From contig NC_050189.1 of the NCBI RefSeq assembly GCF_008315115.2, positions 24,252,144-24,316,143 on the forward strand: 64,000 nucleotides of DNA, read 5' to 3'. The number at the start of each line of letters is the position of its first letter. Position 1 is the stretch's first letter. The translations under genes and the position numbers were made by a program. Below the pieces are notes generated by a model. That model was not told where the DNA came from. It ran no database searches and saw only the letters and a list, made by a program, of their open reading frames with translations. Positions 29,010 through 42,205 of the stretch are shown here, piece after piece. The stretch comes from Sander lucioperca. Its lineage: Eukaryota; Chordata; Actinopteri; Perciformes; Percidae.

Positions 29010-30987
29010 AGGACTGTAGAATTCAGAGTTGTCCCACTGAGCATTTATCATCAAATGATTGATTTTAACAAGACAAAAATAGATTAAAATTGTAAACACG
29101 GATGCTCAGTCATGATCAAATGGTTCAGAACGCCGTCTCAGGAGCCCCAATTGTGTTCCCACTAACCTTGGATCCAATCACCGACCCAAAGGTTTTGTTC
29201 CTGTGTCCCCTTGTCTGTTTCTCTAATTGCTTTTCCTTGTCTATTTTTTGGTGAGTGAACGCCCCAAAATCTTTTTTGGGAACAAATTAAATTGTAGACA
29301 AGGTAAAACAATTATGGGGAAAGCCATTAGGTAATTGACCGCTGGCTAAACCCTTCCTCTGAACAGCAATTCTCCAATCATAGCTTAGCATCTGTGACTA
29401 GGCACAGCAGGCCCGGTCAAGCTTTGGATCAACGTTAAAAATTAGCGACTCATTATCTGTGATGGCGTTATGTTCGCTAGACACACCCTTTAGTCCTGAT
29501 CCTTAAAGCTTTTTCATACGTTTAAAGTAAAACATGGTTTGAAAATATGAGCAATAAAGCATAAATCTAACGTCCTACCAAGTCCTATCCAAGCTAAGCA
29601 GCTAAATAGGGTTTTGTTAGAATGGCAAAGCAGTCTGACTTTTGCAGCTTTAGCCTCCGTCTTTTAGCTCAACATGTATTTAGACATGAAGTGTAGATCC
29701 TTTTGTAAAGACCCTTTTACAGGGTTTTACAAGGAGCTTTAACATTGAAATAATAGCCAGACATGGCATTTTCTAACTAACTTATTAAGCTAACGTTTTC
29801 TTAATTATCTAGCCAGCTACACCTGATAAAATCTGTCAGCATAAGTTGTCATTTCAGCCTGACAAAATAAACAGTGCCCAGCTGGAAATGAGAATCCCGC
29901 TTTTGTCCACCACTGTTTCAAATTAAGGACACCTTGTTCTGAAGTCAAATCTGCAGTAATAACTGTAGGCTATATTTGCTGTGTAAAAATGGAAAGCTAG
30001 GCAGAAGTAGCGACAGTAACAAAGGGGTGCAGGGTTTGAGTGGGCAATTGGGTGGTAATAGGCCATTGGAAAGATGTCCAAAAAGTTTTTCACAAGGTTT
30101 TCATACCTTATCCTTACTCTGTTAACTCTCTCTTTGGATCTTGGTCACACATAGGCCTACTCACACACACAATCATAATCACACATTGTCCTCCACATAT
30201 TTTCTCTCACTCCTTCCCTCTCCTCTTCACCACCTCCTCTCCCCTTGTGAGTAGTAAGATGAGAATGTGTGTTTGAAGGGGGAGGGGGTCTAATGTCAGC
30301 CCGGGCCATGATCCGCTCTGAGAGTTGATTTGCTGCGGCTCAGTGCCCCAGAGGCCGATTAGCATTCCGCCGCTAACTCCCCAACTCCCTCATACTGTAC
30401 GGCAGCATAACCGTAAACGTCTGCCTCTGCCGTGCTCCCCTTTCTTTCTCACTTCCTCATTTTTACCTCCTACTTTTATTTTTCATTCCTGCCACCCCAT
30501 GCCAATAATGAGCTCTACAAATATCACCGTTACACTCACTTGCAGCTATCCTGGAGCAGCCCTATTGGATTGACCAAAGTGCCTTGCCAGTATGGAATAA
30601 TTGTCAGCAGTGAGGTTTTCCTATTGTGAATATGTGGTGACTTTTGGCTCACCCCCGGGACAATAAGCTCAGACAGGGGCTGAACTTGTTAGCGTCCTAA
30701 AACACTTGCCAAGCTCATTGGCATTAAGGCCCTGTGTGTGGCTCCCGAGGTTTGGTGCCTCTCTCAGTCAATGAGACAGTCTTAATGATAGGTGTGCCAA
30801 GACGGTGTCGCTACATCGATCGGGAAGAAATAACCAGATTAGTTCCTCAATGGTTCTGGGACTACGGAGAAGATACAGAACTGGGTGTCAATATGAATTG
30901 GACCAGATATTGAAAGATCAATGACAGCTTAGAGTTCTAGATTGAGTTTTGGCAGAAGTAACCATTGGATAAAACTACTTTTTAAAC
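29010..30987. other. Non-coding; pyrimidine-rich patches
   Basis: No gene recognised. About 30180-30250 and 30415-30500 are pyrimidine-rich. The 29240-29960 part may include old transposon-derived sequence (AGCTAACG and GCTAA-rich stretches), but no ends can be defined. Confidence 0.35.
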
Positions 30988-31019
30988 TGTCAGTGGACAA
31001 TAACTTTTGTCCACTGACA
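30988..31019. other. Perfect hairpin, 13-bp arms, 6-base loop
   Basis: TGTCAGTGGACAA, loop TAACTT, TTGTCCACTGACA. Surrounding sequence is unique and non-coding. It is too short to be a typical microRNA precursor on its own. Confidence 0.93.
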
Positions 31020-34000
31020 CCTGGATAGGTGATTTGGGTTGTAGTCCATTTTTTCCTTCCAAAAAAACACAACCTAAATGGGTGCTTAATGGATATAATT
31101 TTGATGCCATTGTCTGCAACTCTACTGTGAAGCTCCTTCCAACTTGACTTCAATGCATTTATCTTCTAAGACATCATTGCTTGAGCATGTGGCAATTTAC
31201 CATCAGTTATCCAATACATGTATCTCATGCGCCAATTGACACGGAGTACTCCTTTATTGAACTAAAGCAGGAACAAACTTTAGCTTTATTGAACACACCC
31301 CAGGTGCTCAATAACCGTTAAACCCCATCAGACGAAAAAAGCTCTATTGAGCAACAGAGATTAAGTTTCTTGACTTAAGCTTCTCCAGCTGAGAACAAAG
31401 ATGTATAACTGAATGAGGTTGAGGAGAGAGGTTTAATGAAAAATAAGATAAAGAAGAATGAAGTGAGAATATATATTGGCATCTTATTGGCATCTCAGAG
31501 CACCTGGCCATTAATGTGTGCTTTGACATGGTGTATAGGATGCAGCAGCTCAGAGAAATAATACAAATAAAGAATACAAATTTAGAAATGCCAGATTCAA
31601 ACTAAAGCGCTCAATCATCTGCATCCTCCCCTTTCAGTTTCCTTGTGCAGTACGAGTGTCCCAGCATTGTGGGCAGGCATTAATTCACCTGAGCACTGTT
31701 GCTTTATTCTTTCATACATCAAAATAAGAAGAGTGTGTTTCTTTTTTGTCTGCAAGTGTATATTTACAAATGAACGCTTTTAATTTAAAAAAATGACCCA
31801 ATTCTTAGGCGGTGTCAAAGACATGATGACTAATGCTTTGCCTGGAGACTCGCTGCAAGTGATTGGTTTTCTATTGCATCAAAATCAGAGATTCATAGAT
31901 CATGATAAAGTGGTGCGACTGGGACAATGCTTCATTAATGGCCAGAAAGGGACGCGGGCTAGGGAGTGTTTCTGAAGTAACACCCTTTTTCTCATCTGCA
32001 GCTCAATAAGGCTGGGAAATAAGGCCGCCTTCAACTTGGCAGAAATTTGAAGCAAACACAAGGTGAAGGGCAAATTCTCAACAGAAATGGCAAACTTTTA
32101 CTTATATTGGAGAAATACACAACACATTTACAGAGGAACTGTTCTGCTAGGCAATATATAAAAGAGCTTACATGTAGCTGATTACTACAGGACAGTCTAC
32201 TGCCTAGTCCTTGTCTTTTTGTGGACATTTTATCTTTCCCCCAACAGCAGCAAGGCTTGAAATCCATAAGGGCAACCCTCTTTGGCTTGATCTGTGCCCT
32301 TACTGTCTGTATGTGTCTTTAATAAAGATGCTGCCCCCACTTCCTGCCTACTCCCTTCTGATTCACAGCTCTATTTACAGTTCCTGCATGGCCCTGCCAA
32401 ATCAGGGGCCCTCAAATTGGGTAGTTAAGGAGCTGTGGGTGGAGAAGCGCATTTTATCACCAGATATGCCCAGAAATCAATGCACCCTCTCAAATGGCTG
32501 TCTCTTTATGGACGGTCAGGGAAATATGAGTGGAAATGGAGACGCAGGAAGGCAGTGATGTGATATAAGTGAAGGCCTTCATTCAGAGTCTTGCCTCCCA
32601 GTTCAAAACAGACATTAACACAAAGGGTCCCATTGGTAAAAACTCCCCTCTCTCGGAGTCCATTGTGTGCAGCCGTGCAAGATTCCGTACCTGATTACTG
32701 GACATAAAATCACAAAAAAGAAAGTTCACAAAGACGAGTTAAGCCAGAGTAAAAATGGCATTTAGGACATTACAGTCAGGCTTATAATGGGATTATAACC
32801 AGAAAGAGTATTTCAGATCGCTGCAGCTTGTGTGAACACACCATATGAACAAACTTTAGAATGGTGCTTTCTCACAGAAGGGGGACATTAGAAGAAGGGC
32901 TCAGAGTGACCGAGGCCACGGAGGAGGGAGAACAGAGACGTACTTATTTCCCACTCTAACTCAATCTTTTGACTAATTACAAACATAATAGGCATATTGC
33001 CAATATGTTTCAACAATCCAATTTTGCCAATATGGCAATATTTGACAGTACAACACATTTTCTGTCCAAAAAATGTTTATTTAGGACTGAAAATATTGCA
33101 TTAGAATTTCAAGTGTTCTCCCTCCTTCCAATGTCAACACCAAAACCTGGTTAACTAAGCCCACTTTGTTAGTAACGTAGACAAAACCAGATTCAACTGG
33201 TAAAACTAAAGAAGAATACTCACCAGTCTGTTGAATTAGTCAATAAATCCTCAAATTAATTACAAAATTGTTTGCCACTGGCCACCAGAATGACACGTTC
33301 TGATTGAACAGCAGGATATCATTTGTCAGTGCCAAAACCATTACAAATCACCGTTTTGTGATCTTACAGCTATGGTTAACATTTGCCCTGGTTGGGGTTG
33401 GGAAAGGATACTGATAAAGTATTTTGCTTGGCAGTTGTACCGTTTGTATGTACTGATAACAGTATGCTACCACAACACCTTGGGGAGTTTTTAAAGTCAA
33501 AGCAGTTTAACTCACATCAATCATGCATGCCACCCCTCCACATGAACACCTGTAAAGTGTACATGTACTTGATCTGTGTGTTGCCACTGCTTAAACGCTG
33601 TTGCTTCAGGCCTGTGGAATAGGCGCGTCGACTCAGTGGCAACCTGCTCTTTATTTAGAGCCCCATCTCCCTGCTTCAGACCCAAGGTCATTGCATCACA
33701 CTCTGGACGCTGGCTGCCAACAAAGTAGCCTATCAGTCATCAGCCCTAATGAATAAGGTGCAGTGTAAAAATAGACACAAAGACACAGCGTCAGAATACA
33801 AGCTTTCATCGGCAATGGTGGCATTGGCACTTGGCAACTTGCACCACCTATTATCAGTCCACATAGCTGTGCGTGCTCATGTCCCAAACAGTTATCTTTA
33901 GTTTGTTGGTTATTTTAGTAACCACTGTCACACCAGGCTAGGGAGGACATACACAGTAAGGTTTGGGACTGTGTTCTAATCAAGACAGTTTATAGTTTAT

Positions 34001-35972
34001 AGAGCACCTGAAATTAATGTAGACTTGGAGCTGCTTGGTGTTAAGTTGCATGCATACACAAGTGTATGGTGACGCATTACACTTCCCGCTACCAATTTCA
34101 GGCTGTTACACTGATCGACAGTTGGTGGCAGTAATGCAACAAGGCGCAGGTTTAAAAAAAACTTAAAATAAACTCCACCGGGTAGCTTTACTCAGAATCA
34201 CTGATACTCCCACATTTTGTTTGCAATTAATGACTCAAAGCACTTTGACTGAAAAGACAAAATAATATAAAAATAATTCAAGTCTACAGTTACAAAGATG
34301 AAACTCAAAGAATGGAGATAGGCTTAAATTATGTTTAAGGTAAGGTATACAAGCAATGCAATTATCCCAGCCAAACCAGGAAGCCTTCAAATATTAATGC
34401 AATTCTAAATTGTACATTATAGCCCACCTCAGTCTTACAGTTTAACTGCAGGAACATATGCACGTCTGAATGCAGGTGAATGCTAGCCCTCGGTAAATTT
34501 AACTTAATAGTAAGTAGCAAACTGCATGCTAGATTCAGAAAGTGATATTCCTTGTTGCCTGCATGAGCACTGAGCCTCCTAGGATCAGCCATGTACTGAA
34601 ATTGTGTCCTTTGACAGTGTTGTCGCTTCCTTTACTAAACCTAAATTGGTCCTTAGGCTTTAGAGTTACAGGGCGGCAGATGGCTGGCCCCCCTCACAGA
34701 GTGGCTCCACCAGCTTGGACTAGCACACATGTTCCCTTAGTGCAATTAAGTCTAGCTGACCCCTCAGAGCCCCCTGCATCAGCGGGGTGTTTCCGTCGCG
34801 TTCCACCATGCAGATGCTAGCACCAGCGTGTTCTATGTGCAAACCCTAGCTACGCGTGTCACACTGTGCACATATGGCTGCTCCGTGTTCAGCATGTTTA
34901 ATAATGCCGACATGTTTTAGGAGATAACATTAAGGCAGCAGGAGACCCAGACTAAATTGACCATCCGTATAACAAATAAAGCTGTTAGGTTTTGGTGTTA
35001 GGGCTTTGCAGTGTGCATGGCAACATAGGCATAATAAAGTAATATATTGCAAATAACATGACTCAGAAATGCATTTTTATTCTTCTGTTATTTTGTGGTT
35101 ATGCATGGCAACAAGGTGCTTTGCTCACGTACTGTTCCTAAATCAAATTCTCCTTTTTGATTGAGAAAACAAATCACTCATCATTTGAAATCTGACTGCT
35201 GGAACAGAATCTCACTCACTCTCTCTCCTTGTCCATATGTACAACAAATATATCTCTGTATTTGCATGCACAGACTGCACTGAGGCATGACAATAAAAGA
35301 AGCAGCTTAATATATCAAAACAAATCTGTCTGATTTATTGGCATCTGAAGTGTTTGCTAGCAACAAAAATCATTCCCATGCCAAATAGCCTTTGTAAGGC
35401 TTGACTGCTATTTACTGTCATGCGTCTCATTTTAGTGTTATGGGTGATTATGATGGGGAGGCCTGTGCAGTCATATATTAGCATGCGCTGAATGAGCTGT
35501 GGGACATGATGCCCCGTGACTGTGAGGTAAATGAAAGCTGCTTGCTTATGCAGATGCTTTTACAGCCTAACATGAACTGAAAATATCAACCATTATGCAG
35601 AGGTACATTGCTATGTTGATATCCATATATTTGGTGCATTTAGTATGATTTTTCCATCAATCCTTCCCTCCATCCATATTGTGTGGAACATCCTTACTGA
35701 TCACTCTGTGCAATGATCTTCCTGAAGTCCTTCAGCCAGTAAATCTTTATATCTGGTATCCATCTAATTTGGGATATGCAGAAGAGCTGACCCGTTGTTG
35801 TCCCGAATCCAGCTGAGGAACCTGAACGCATCAGTGTGGCTGTCACTATGTGGGTGAATTACTGTGGTTCCCACTGTCCTGCTGCAAGGCCCAGGTCAGA
35901 CTGGGCTGTATCTGCCCCTTTCATCCAATTAGGAAAAGAGTTAAAAACCATTCACTTGTGCTGGGATAGGCT
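31020..35972. other. Long unique AT-rich non-coding stretch
   Basis: No coding gene, RNA gene or complete transposon seen. Around 34050-34190 the sequence CCGCTACCAATTTCAGGCTG and AGTTGGTGGCAGTAATGCAA resembles a fish dispersed repeat, boundaries unknown. At 33024-33038, TTGCCA-ATA-TGGCAA is a small palindrome. All open frames are below 120 aa and unconvincing. Confidence 0.35.

Positions 35973-36012
<40 letters not shown>
35973..36012. repeat. (AC)20 microsatellite
   Basis: Pure AC run, 240 bases left of another long CA tract at 36252. Confidence 0.95.
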
Positions 36013-36015
<3 letters not shown>

Positions 36016-36251
36016 GCTGCAGCATCTGCCCCATCACCCGCGCTATTTCTTAATTTAGATCTCAAGTAGGATAACTGGTCAAAAGACACATACAAACACA
36101 TTGAGGGATAAATAGACCGTCTGTCTCCCCACTTCCCCCTCTGTCTGCCACATGGTGCAGACACACATCAATTGATTCGGGATCTCTCTTCCCGTCCCCC
36201 TCTTTCATACACACAAACAAGCATGAAGTCCTTCCCCTGGGGATGAAATAA
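36013..36251. other. Spacer between two CA tracts
   Basis: Unique sequence without features. Confidence 0.5.
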
Positions 36252-36267
36252 AACACACACACGCACG

Positions 36268-36326
<59 letters not shown>
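36252..36326. repeat. (CA)n microsatellite with CG-containing units
   Basis: About 75 bases of CA repeats with interspersed GCACGCACGCAC units near 36262-36273. Frames crossing it read only Cys/Val and are artefacts. Confidence 0.95.
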
Positions 36327-36329
<3 letters not shown>

Positions 36330-38007
36330 TGGAGTGGACAGGCCTTTGTGAGATAACGGGCAAACGCAGCCTGACAGGCTCGGCTGGGCCATTATTGAAT
36401 TGCAGTGAAGACTATATTACTTTAGAGTGAGATAAAAGACTACATACAAGACGGATGGGTGGGGGACATCAAACAAGACTGTGTCCGGATTGTGCCAGAA
36501 GTAATCCGGTTGAGGGCGACGCTGATTCCCCCAGGCCAGGTGCGATTTCTCCTTGAATAATTCTTATGAGGAATCCACCAGTAGCAACGGGGATGTGTCA
36601 TTATTTGTATCGTCTCCTCGATTCCTTCCATCATATCCTGTTTTTGTTTTTTTTGTTTTCATCCCAGTCTTGCCCATCCTTCCATCTTGTTTCTTGGATT
36701 GCTGTTGCAAAAAACTCCGATGTTATGATTGGAATTCTTCAAAATCGTTTAACTTCATGCGGTGCACCCTCGGCCGGGGGATGTTTCTGGACTATGAATG
36801 GAGAGGGAGGACACTCAGGGGAAATACTTGTGATGGTGTTTGGGAGGTTTGGCCTAGAATGCAATATGGATCGCAGAAGAAGCCATCTGATGTTGAGGAA
36901 ACATTTGGCACGTTGTGTCATCTGCTGAACTTGTTTGCAGTCAGAGGCATCTTTGATCTCTCGACAAAAACAATGTAAACAGATGCTTTGTGTTTGCTCA
37001 TTCTGAACATCTTAGGCTGCAAAAAGGCTGACCGGTATGATGATAATATTGTGAAGTGTTCATTACTCACTTCAAAGGGGAAATATACATAATATAACAA
37101 CTATAAAAACAATGCAGAAATAACTACATGAAGCACGACTAACAGCTTTCCTCTTTTCCTCTCTTCTATTATCTGTTGCAAGGTGATAGCACTCTTTAGT
37201 AGCTGGCAGTGCTGAATGGCATTGGACTTGACAGTGATGCTGGCATGTCATTAATCAAATATATATGCATGGAAATCATCTAGGTGCCCTGCCATAGGTT
37301 ACGCTCAGGTGGCAAGGAATAAAATAACTGGGGTGAAAAGAGACTTTTTTTCACCAAGATCCAATACAATTCCCACAGAATTAAAAAAAAGAAGGCTTGC
37401 TCTAACATAAATCCAGAGTCTAAATGAATAAAATATCAATGCTCAGTGGTATAGGGAAAATCAATGTATCTGAGTTGGTTCTCAGAATTACAATGCAGTC
37501 AATTTAAGAATGTCCAAGTTGTGGACATGACATGTTTGTATGTTGTCTTCTGGAAGACACAATCATGTAGTGGTTAAGTTCCATGTGTCAGAATGCATGC
37601 AAGTATTTGTTATCCTGCATCTGATGCCAAAGTCATTCAGTGTATTCATGATACAGTGCTGAAACCAACAATAATGTTATTCAAGATAACAGCCACATAC
37701 ACAGTTCTGTTATAAACACGAGAGAGAAATACAACCTAAAACCACTCTCAGGCAACTTTTTAAAGGGCCTAACCTTATTGTTTGCATATTGTATGTGCAT
37801 TGATCATTTGGTATAACTTGTAAGAGATGAATGAGTTTTGGGCAACGTTTACAGTTCAGTTTTACCAAGCACAACCATACACACGGCCATGAAAGTCTTA
37901 CTACTGAACAACTTCCCAGGAGCCATTTGGAAATCAACTAAATGAAAACATTACATTATTTACACACATGTTCAGGTTTAAAGAAGCAAAGTTCAAATAG
38001 TTGATTT
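36327..38007. other. Non-coding, nothing recognised
   Basis: Unique sequence. The overlapping 141-aa and 120-aa plus-strand frames (36553-36978, 36566-36928) are the longest non-repeat open frames in this part. They overlap each other in different frames and show no domain resemblance. Confidence 0.35.
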
Positions 38008-38539
38008 TAGAGCCCAACCAATATATCAGCAGGCCGATATTATCGGCCGATATTAGGCATTTTACAAACTATCGGTATCGGCATTTATAATGGCAGATAA
38101 ATGAATATTTAAAAAATAAAATCAAAACGGACGAAACACCCTTCAACCATGTTATGAGTGTTGGCGTTGCATAGTTTGTCCACCAGAGGGCTCTACAACG
38201 TCCCTGTTGTCAACACCTGTGTTTAACCCTTTAAGTTTCATATCTTAAGTTTGTATTTTTATACATTTTATTCATCAGAACTTTAATATATTTTGATGTT
38301 CCTCTGTTCTGTTGTGACAATAAAACAAACAAGTTTATTTTTAAACTGCATTATCATTATTTTAGTGAGGACTCATAAATAACTACAAATAACTAAGGTT
38401 AAGGAAATCTGTTTTGTTACGCATTTCTGGATTTTTAAAAAATAAATATATTGGTCGATATATCGGAATATCGGATTTTTAAATCACCAAATATTTGTAT
38501 CGATATCGGCCTTAAAATCCTTTAATCGGTCGGGCTCTA
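38008..38539. mobile_element. Short hAT-type MITE, 532 bp
   Basis: Left end TAGAGCCCAACCAAT, right end on the minus strand TAGAGCCCGACCGAT (13 of 15 identical). Subterminal regions carry repeated CGATAT/ATCGG motifs (GGCCGATATTATCGGCCGAT on the left, GATATATCGGAATATCGG on the right), as is typical of a known fish hAT group. Flanking GTTGATTT (38000-38007) and ATTGACTT (38540-38547) agree at 6 of 8 bases, fitting an aged 8-bp duplication. No transposase frame inside. Confidence 0.85.
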
Positions 38540-41500
38540 ATTGACTTTTAGTTTATACACAACTAATTTGAGGACCTCAAAGCCTGTTGGCAGAGAATCA
38601 GTCATGACTGGCTAGAAAATGTTTTTATGAGGCCAAGTAATATCTGAAGTAGAGCATCTCTGTGAGATATTTTACACAGTAGAGTACAAAGAGTTTGTCA
38701 TTTGCAGGTACCTGAAAGGTTGCAGTCCTAAACCCATTATATAACTTTTTTCCTGAGTTGTGTGACATTCAGAGAGTATTATATATATTGTGGTCTACTT
38801 TTCTACATTCTATGCTGGATTCATTCTGTTTGTGTCATTGATTATGAGCCAAATACATTACAACCACTGTGCAAGGACAAGGTAAATATACTGTACATTG
38901 GTTGGGCTCCGATTAAATACTGGTCTGGACTGTGTTTACCCCCCCTTTTTGTTTTTTTTAAAGCAAGACAGCCCCATTGTCTTATTTATTTGCTGACATG
39001 ATTCACAACACGATAATAATAATTAACTGAGGTTATTAATTTTTAATGAGGACCTAAATGGTGCACCCCAAGGGCCTATAACCTCTGGTTTTAATTAATA
39101 TGCGGTGGGTGCACATTAGGCTTTCAATTAGAGTGGGGGGAATGGCCAGGCAATCACCGAGCGCTTTTAATCCATATGCTCATCAAGAGTCCAAGTCATG
39201 CCTTTTTAATCAAGCGCTCCAGACCTGAAAAGAATGAAAACATACATCTATCAGTCATTCAGTGAGAACAGTCAGAGTGATTCTGGACTTCACGAAAAGT
39301 TCTGTCTTTTAATGAGCTTGGCTTAAGACAGTAACGCGGCATGAAACAGCGAGGGGATTCAGAGAGACGGGAAAAGAAAGGTGAATTCTTTTAAGAGGAG
39401 GTGGGAGGGGAGGTGGGATTAATGAGATGCAAATTAGTCACCATTTGTTCAAATGCTGACAGCTGAAGCGTACCTTTGAAAGGGGACACCGTCAGTCCAA
39501 CAAGCCCAAATAAACACTTCTGTTTTTACCACCCAAACAAATGACTTCCCTGCAAGATGTGGCACATTCTGCTGGCTTGCCGCAGGTGACTTGATGCCAT
39601 TCATGGAAATGAGAATCCTGGGCCATGAGGGGACACTTCGTATGCATGCATGTTGAACAAGTGTGTTTGTACATCTTGTAAAACAATACCCCCACTGCCA
39701 TCTCATCCTAACTACACACACAAACACACAGCTTGGATGAATCATTTAATAACCCAGGTGTCCTGGAAAGATGCTGCGTCTGAGTGAGTTCAATTTTCTC
39801 AGGTGCTAGTGTGGAATGGCGGCTCTCAAGGCGGCCCTGATAGAGTAAGCCTCATTATTAATCAACATTACATCTATTTTCAAGAATAAATACATGAATG
39901 ACAAATACATGAATACATTGAAAAACGAAGAAAAATGCATGCTATTAGCACAAAATGCATGTGTTTGCATCAGAAAAAAGCATACAACCATGCATGGAAC
40001 AACGTCAAAGTGTTTCACAACTAGAATCACTGCGTTTGTCTGAGTTAGTCAAAGAAAAAGAAAGAAATTGGGCAGAGTGGTGAAACAGAGAATGGAAAAA
40101 GCGAGACTTATAGACAGAGAGGAGGTCGATAGATACATAGACAGGTAGACAGAGATCGGGGGGCGTTGTGCAGCAGCTAATGCACACCAGCAATTATGGG
40201 CCATCATAATCACAGCATCCAGTGACAACATAATCATAGCACAATCAGGTGGCGAATCAGAGGCAATTTGCAGACTCTCTCTACAACTTGGAGGGGCTGG
40301 CAAAATTCCCCATTTGTGTGCAGCAGGCTGAGAAAGCTTAATTATCCTGATGAGGGGGTGGCAGAGAAGGGACCAGCGACCCCGGCATGCTTCAAGCCAC
40401 CTATGAGACAAATGGCGGCTGGCGTGGAGGCCTCAAGACACCTGTAAGCTGGGTCTGTGAATTCCTTTGTGGTAACATGGTGCAACGAGCAGGTGTCAAA
40501 TTGATCCTGATTGGAAGAGCAGATGTACTAGTTGTTGGTAATTTTTCCCCTCTTGTGAGCATTTGCAGGTGCGTGCGTCTACAGTCTGGGGTGCGTTTAT
40601 ATCTATGCTAAATGTTCAATTTAAGAACTGTGATGATGAACTGCGAGATTATTTTTTCTTGCCACAGAGGCTGATTATTTTGACAGGTTCTGGCTGCTGG
40701 CCGAGATGAGAACATATTGATAATCTCGGAATGAGAATTTATAATATATGCAAAAGGAATGCAAAATTTTAAATCTACAAGGAGACAAAAAATAACAGAA
40801 TACAGGCTCACAAAATTCTCTGTGTTCGCTGAAAAAAGAAATACCTTTGGGTTATGTTATTAAACTTAGAAATGAACAACAAGGAAACTGAATTAATCTT
40901 CGCCAAGAAGGGAAGCCAGATAATTCCAGTTGAGCAAATTGAATTGGAATGTAAATGTTAAAAATGATCCACATGCCATCCCTGGGTTCCTATGGGCACA
41001 GGCTCAGAATTCAGTCTGCGCCTCTCCCTCCGTTGCTCAAATATGTGGATAACAACAAAATTAATTATACATATTAATGCTTGCTTGCCAATTTTTCATG
41101 CGCATCTCCCCGAAAACGGCTTTCTTCAAAAAGCACCCGTCCAGAATGTGAACTAACTAATCTCCAGTTGCCTGGGGAGAGAAAACAAGCGCTTTGAGGG
41201 AATAAGTTACATTCTGTTGCGGCGTTTACACGTGTGGCTGAGCACAGAACTTCAGAGCTGGCATTTCAATCAGGAGCCATCAGAGGCATCCTTGGCAGAT
41301 AAGAGGTGCTGCACAAGCCCCTCTGCTCTAAACCCTTATAGTGTGTTTACGCAGGAGATACACTCTGCATACGGTCGAACAGATCTGGGGCTACACTGAG
41401 ACCTGACATAGAAGCTCAGTTCTTACTGGCTATATTCTAATCAAAGGAAAGCTTGTGTAATGTTAAATGTTCAAACAGTAAATAATTAGCACTTAAAGTG

Positions 41501-41644
41501 CAGCCACCATCATGTACAAAAGTAGTGATATTTTAATACTATTGTTTTTAAATACTGTAAATAGTTTAACTGATAGAATTTTTTTTTCATTTGGCTAACA
41601 TCAGTCGGATACAAGTAACGGTCATAAGGATTGGTGTCATAGAT
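38540..41644. other. Unique non-coding stretch with two TAAT-rich candidate conserved blocks
   Basis: No gene recognised. About 38985-39215 contains ATAATTAACTGAGG, TTATTAATTTTTAATGAGG, TTTTAATTAATATGCG and TTTTTAATCAAGC. About 40140-40400 contains AGCAATTATGGGCC, CATAATCATAGC and AGCTTAATTATCCTGATG. Both are repeat-free and rich in homeodomain-type cores. Whether they are conserved is not known. Confidence 0.35.
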
Positions 41645-41868
41645 CAGTGGTTCCCAACCTAGGGGTCTGGACCCTCACATGGTCATGAGGTTAACCTACG
41701 GGGTTGCAAAAGGATTACCGGGTTAGAAAATAAGCAAGTCTAAATTCTGCTAATTATGTTTATTTATTATTGTATGATCTTTTGCTTCTTTCTTGTGAAA
41801 CGCTTCACAGTTTTACCTTTTTAGAAAAAGGGATGTCACACGAGGCCATACATGGACATTGCTTTCTA
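41645..41868 (+). mobile_element. hAT (Charlie-like) terminus, truncated
   Basis: Begins CAGTGGTTCCCAACCTAGGG with a GGTCTGGACCC that follows, the characteristic end of Charlie-type hAT elements in vertebrates. The other end is not visible: the next element begins at 41869, so this copy is truncated. No coding sequence. Confidence 0.6.
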
Positions 41869-42205
41869 TTAAAGCAATAGTTCAACATTTTGGGAAATAT
41901 GGTTATTTGCTTTCTTGCTAAGAGTCATATGAGAGGATTGATATCACTAATGTCGGTAAATGAAGCTACCACTAGCAGCTGGTTATCTTATCTTAGCACA
42001 AAGACTGGGAAACAGCTAGCTTGGCTCTGTCCAAAAAGGTAACAAAAATGCCTACATGAAACTCGTTAATTAACACCTTATATCTCTGAGTTTAGTATAT
42101 ACAAAATCTATCTGCAGTGTAAGAGAGACACATTCTGGTTTCATGGGTGGTTGTGTGCCAGACTAGTTCTTTTTGTCATCACCATGACTCCAGGTGATGG
42201 AATAA
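41869..42205. mobile_element. TTAAAG-ended fish MITE, probably incomplete on the right
   Basis: Starts TTAAAGCAATAGTTCAACAT and continues with AGCTGGTTATCTTATCTTAG, ACTGGGAAACAGCTAGC and TTGGCTCTGTCCAAAAAGG, a pattern I recognise as a very widespread percomorph non-autonomous element. The right end is not clearly seen; homologous-looking sequence runs to about 42205. No coding capacity. Confidence 0.65.

Noticed and set aside
31990..32061. Candidate exon after TTTTTCTCATCTGCAG
   Set aside because: All three frames meet stops before the GTGAAG donor-like site.
33024..33038. TTGCCA-ATA-TGGCAA palindrome as a regulator site
   Set aside because: Short palindromes like this are expected by chance in 64 kb and no neighbouring promoter is visible.
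35836..36392. Frames encoding poly-Cys/Val or poly-Thr/His
   Set aside because: Translations of CA microsatellites.
36553..36978. 141-aa plus-strand open frame
   Set aside because: Overlaps a 120-aa frame in another phase; hydrophobic start but no domain pattern or promoter/splice support.
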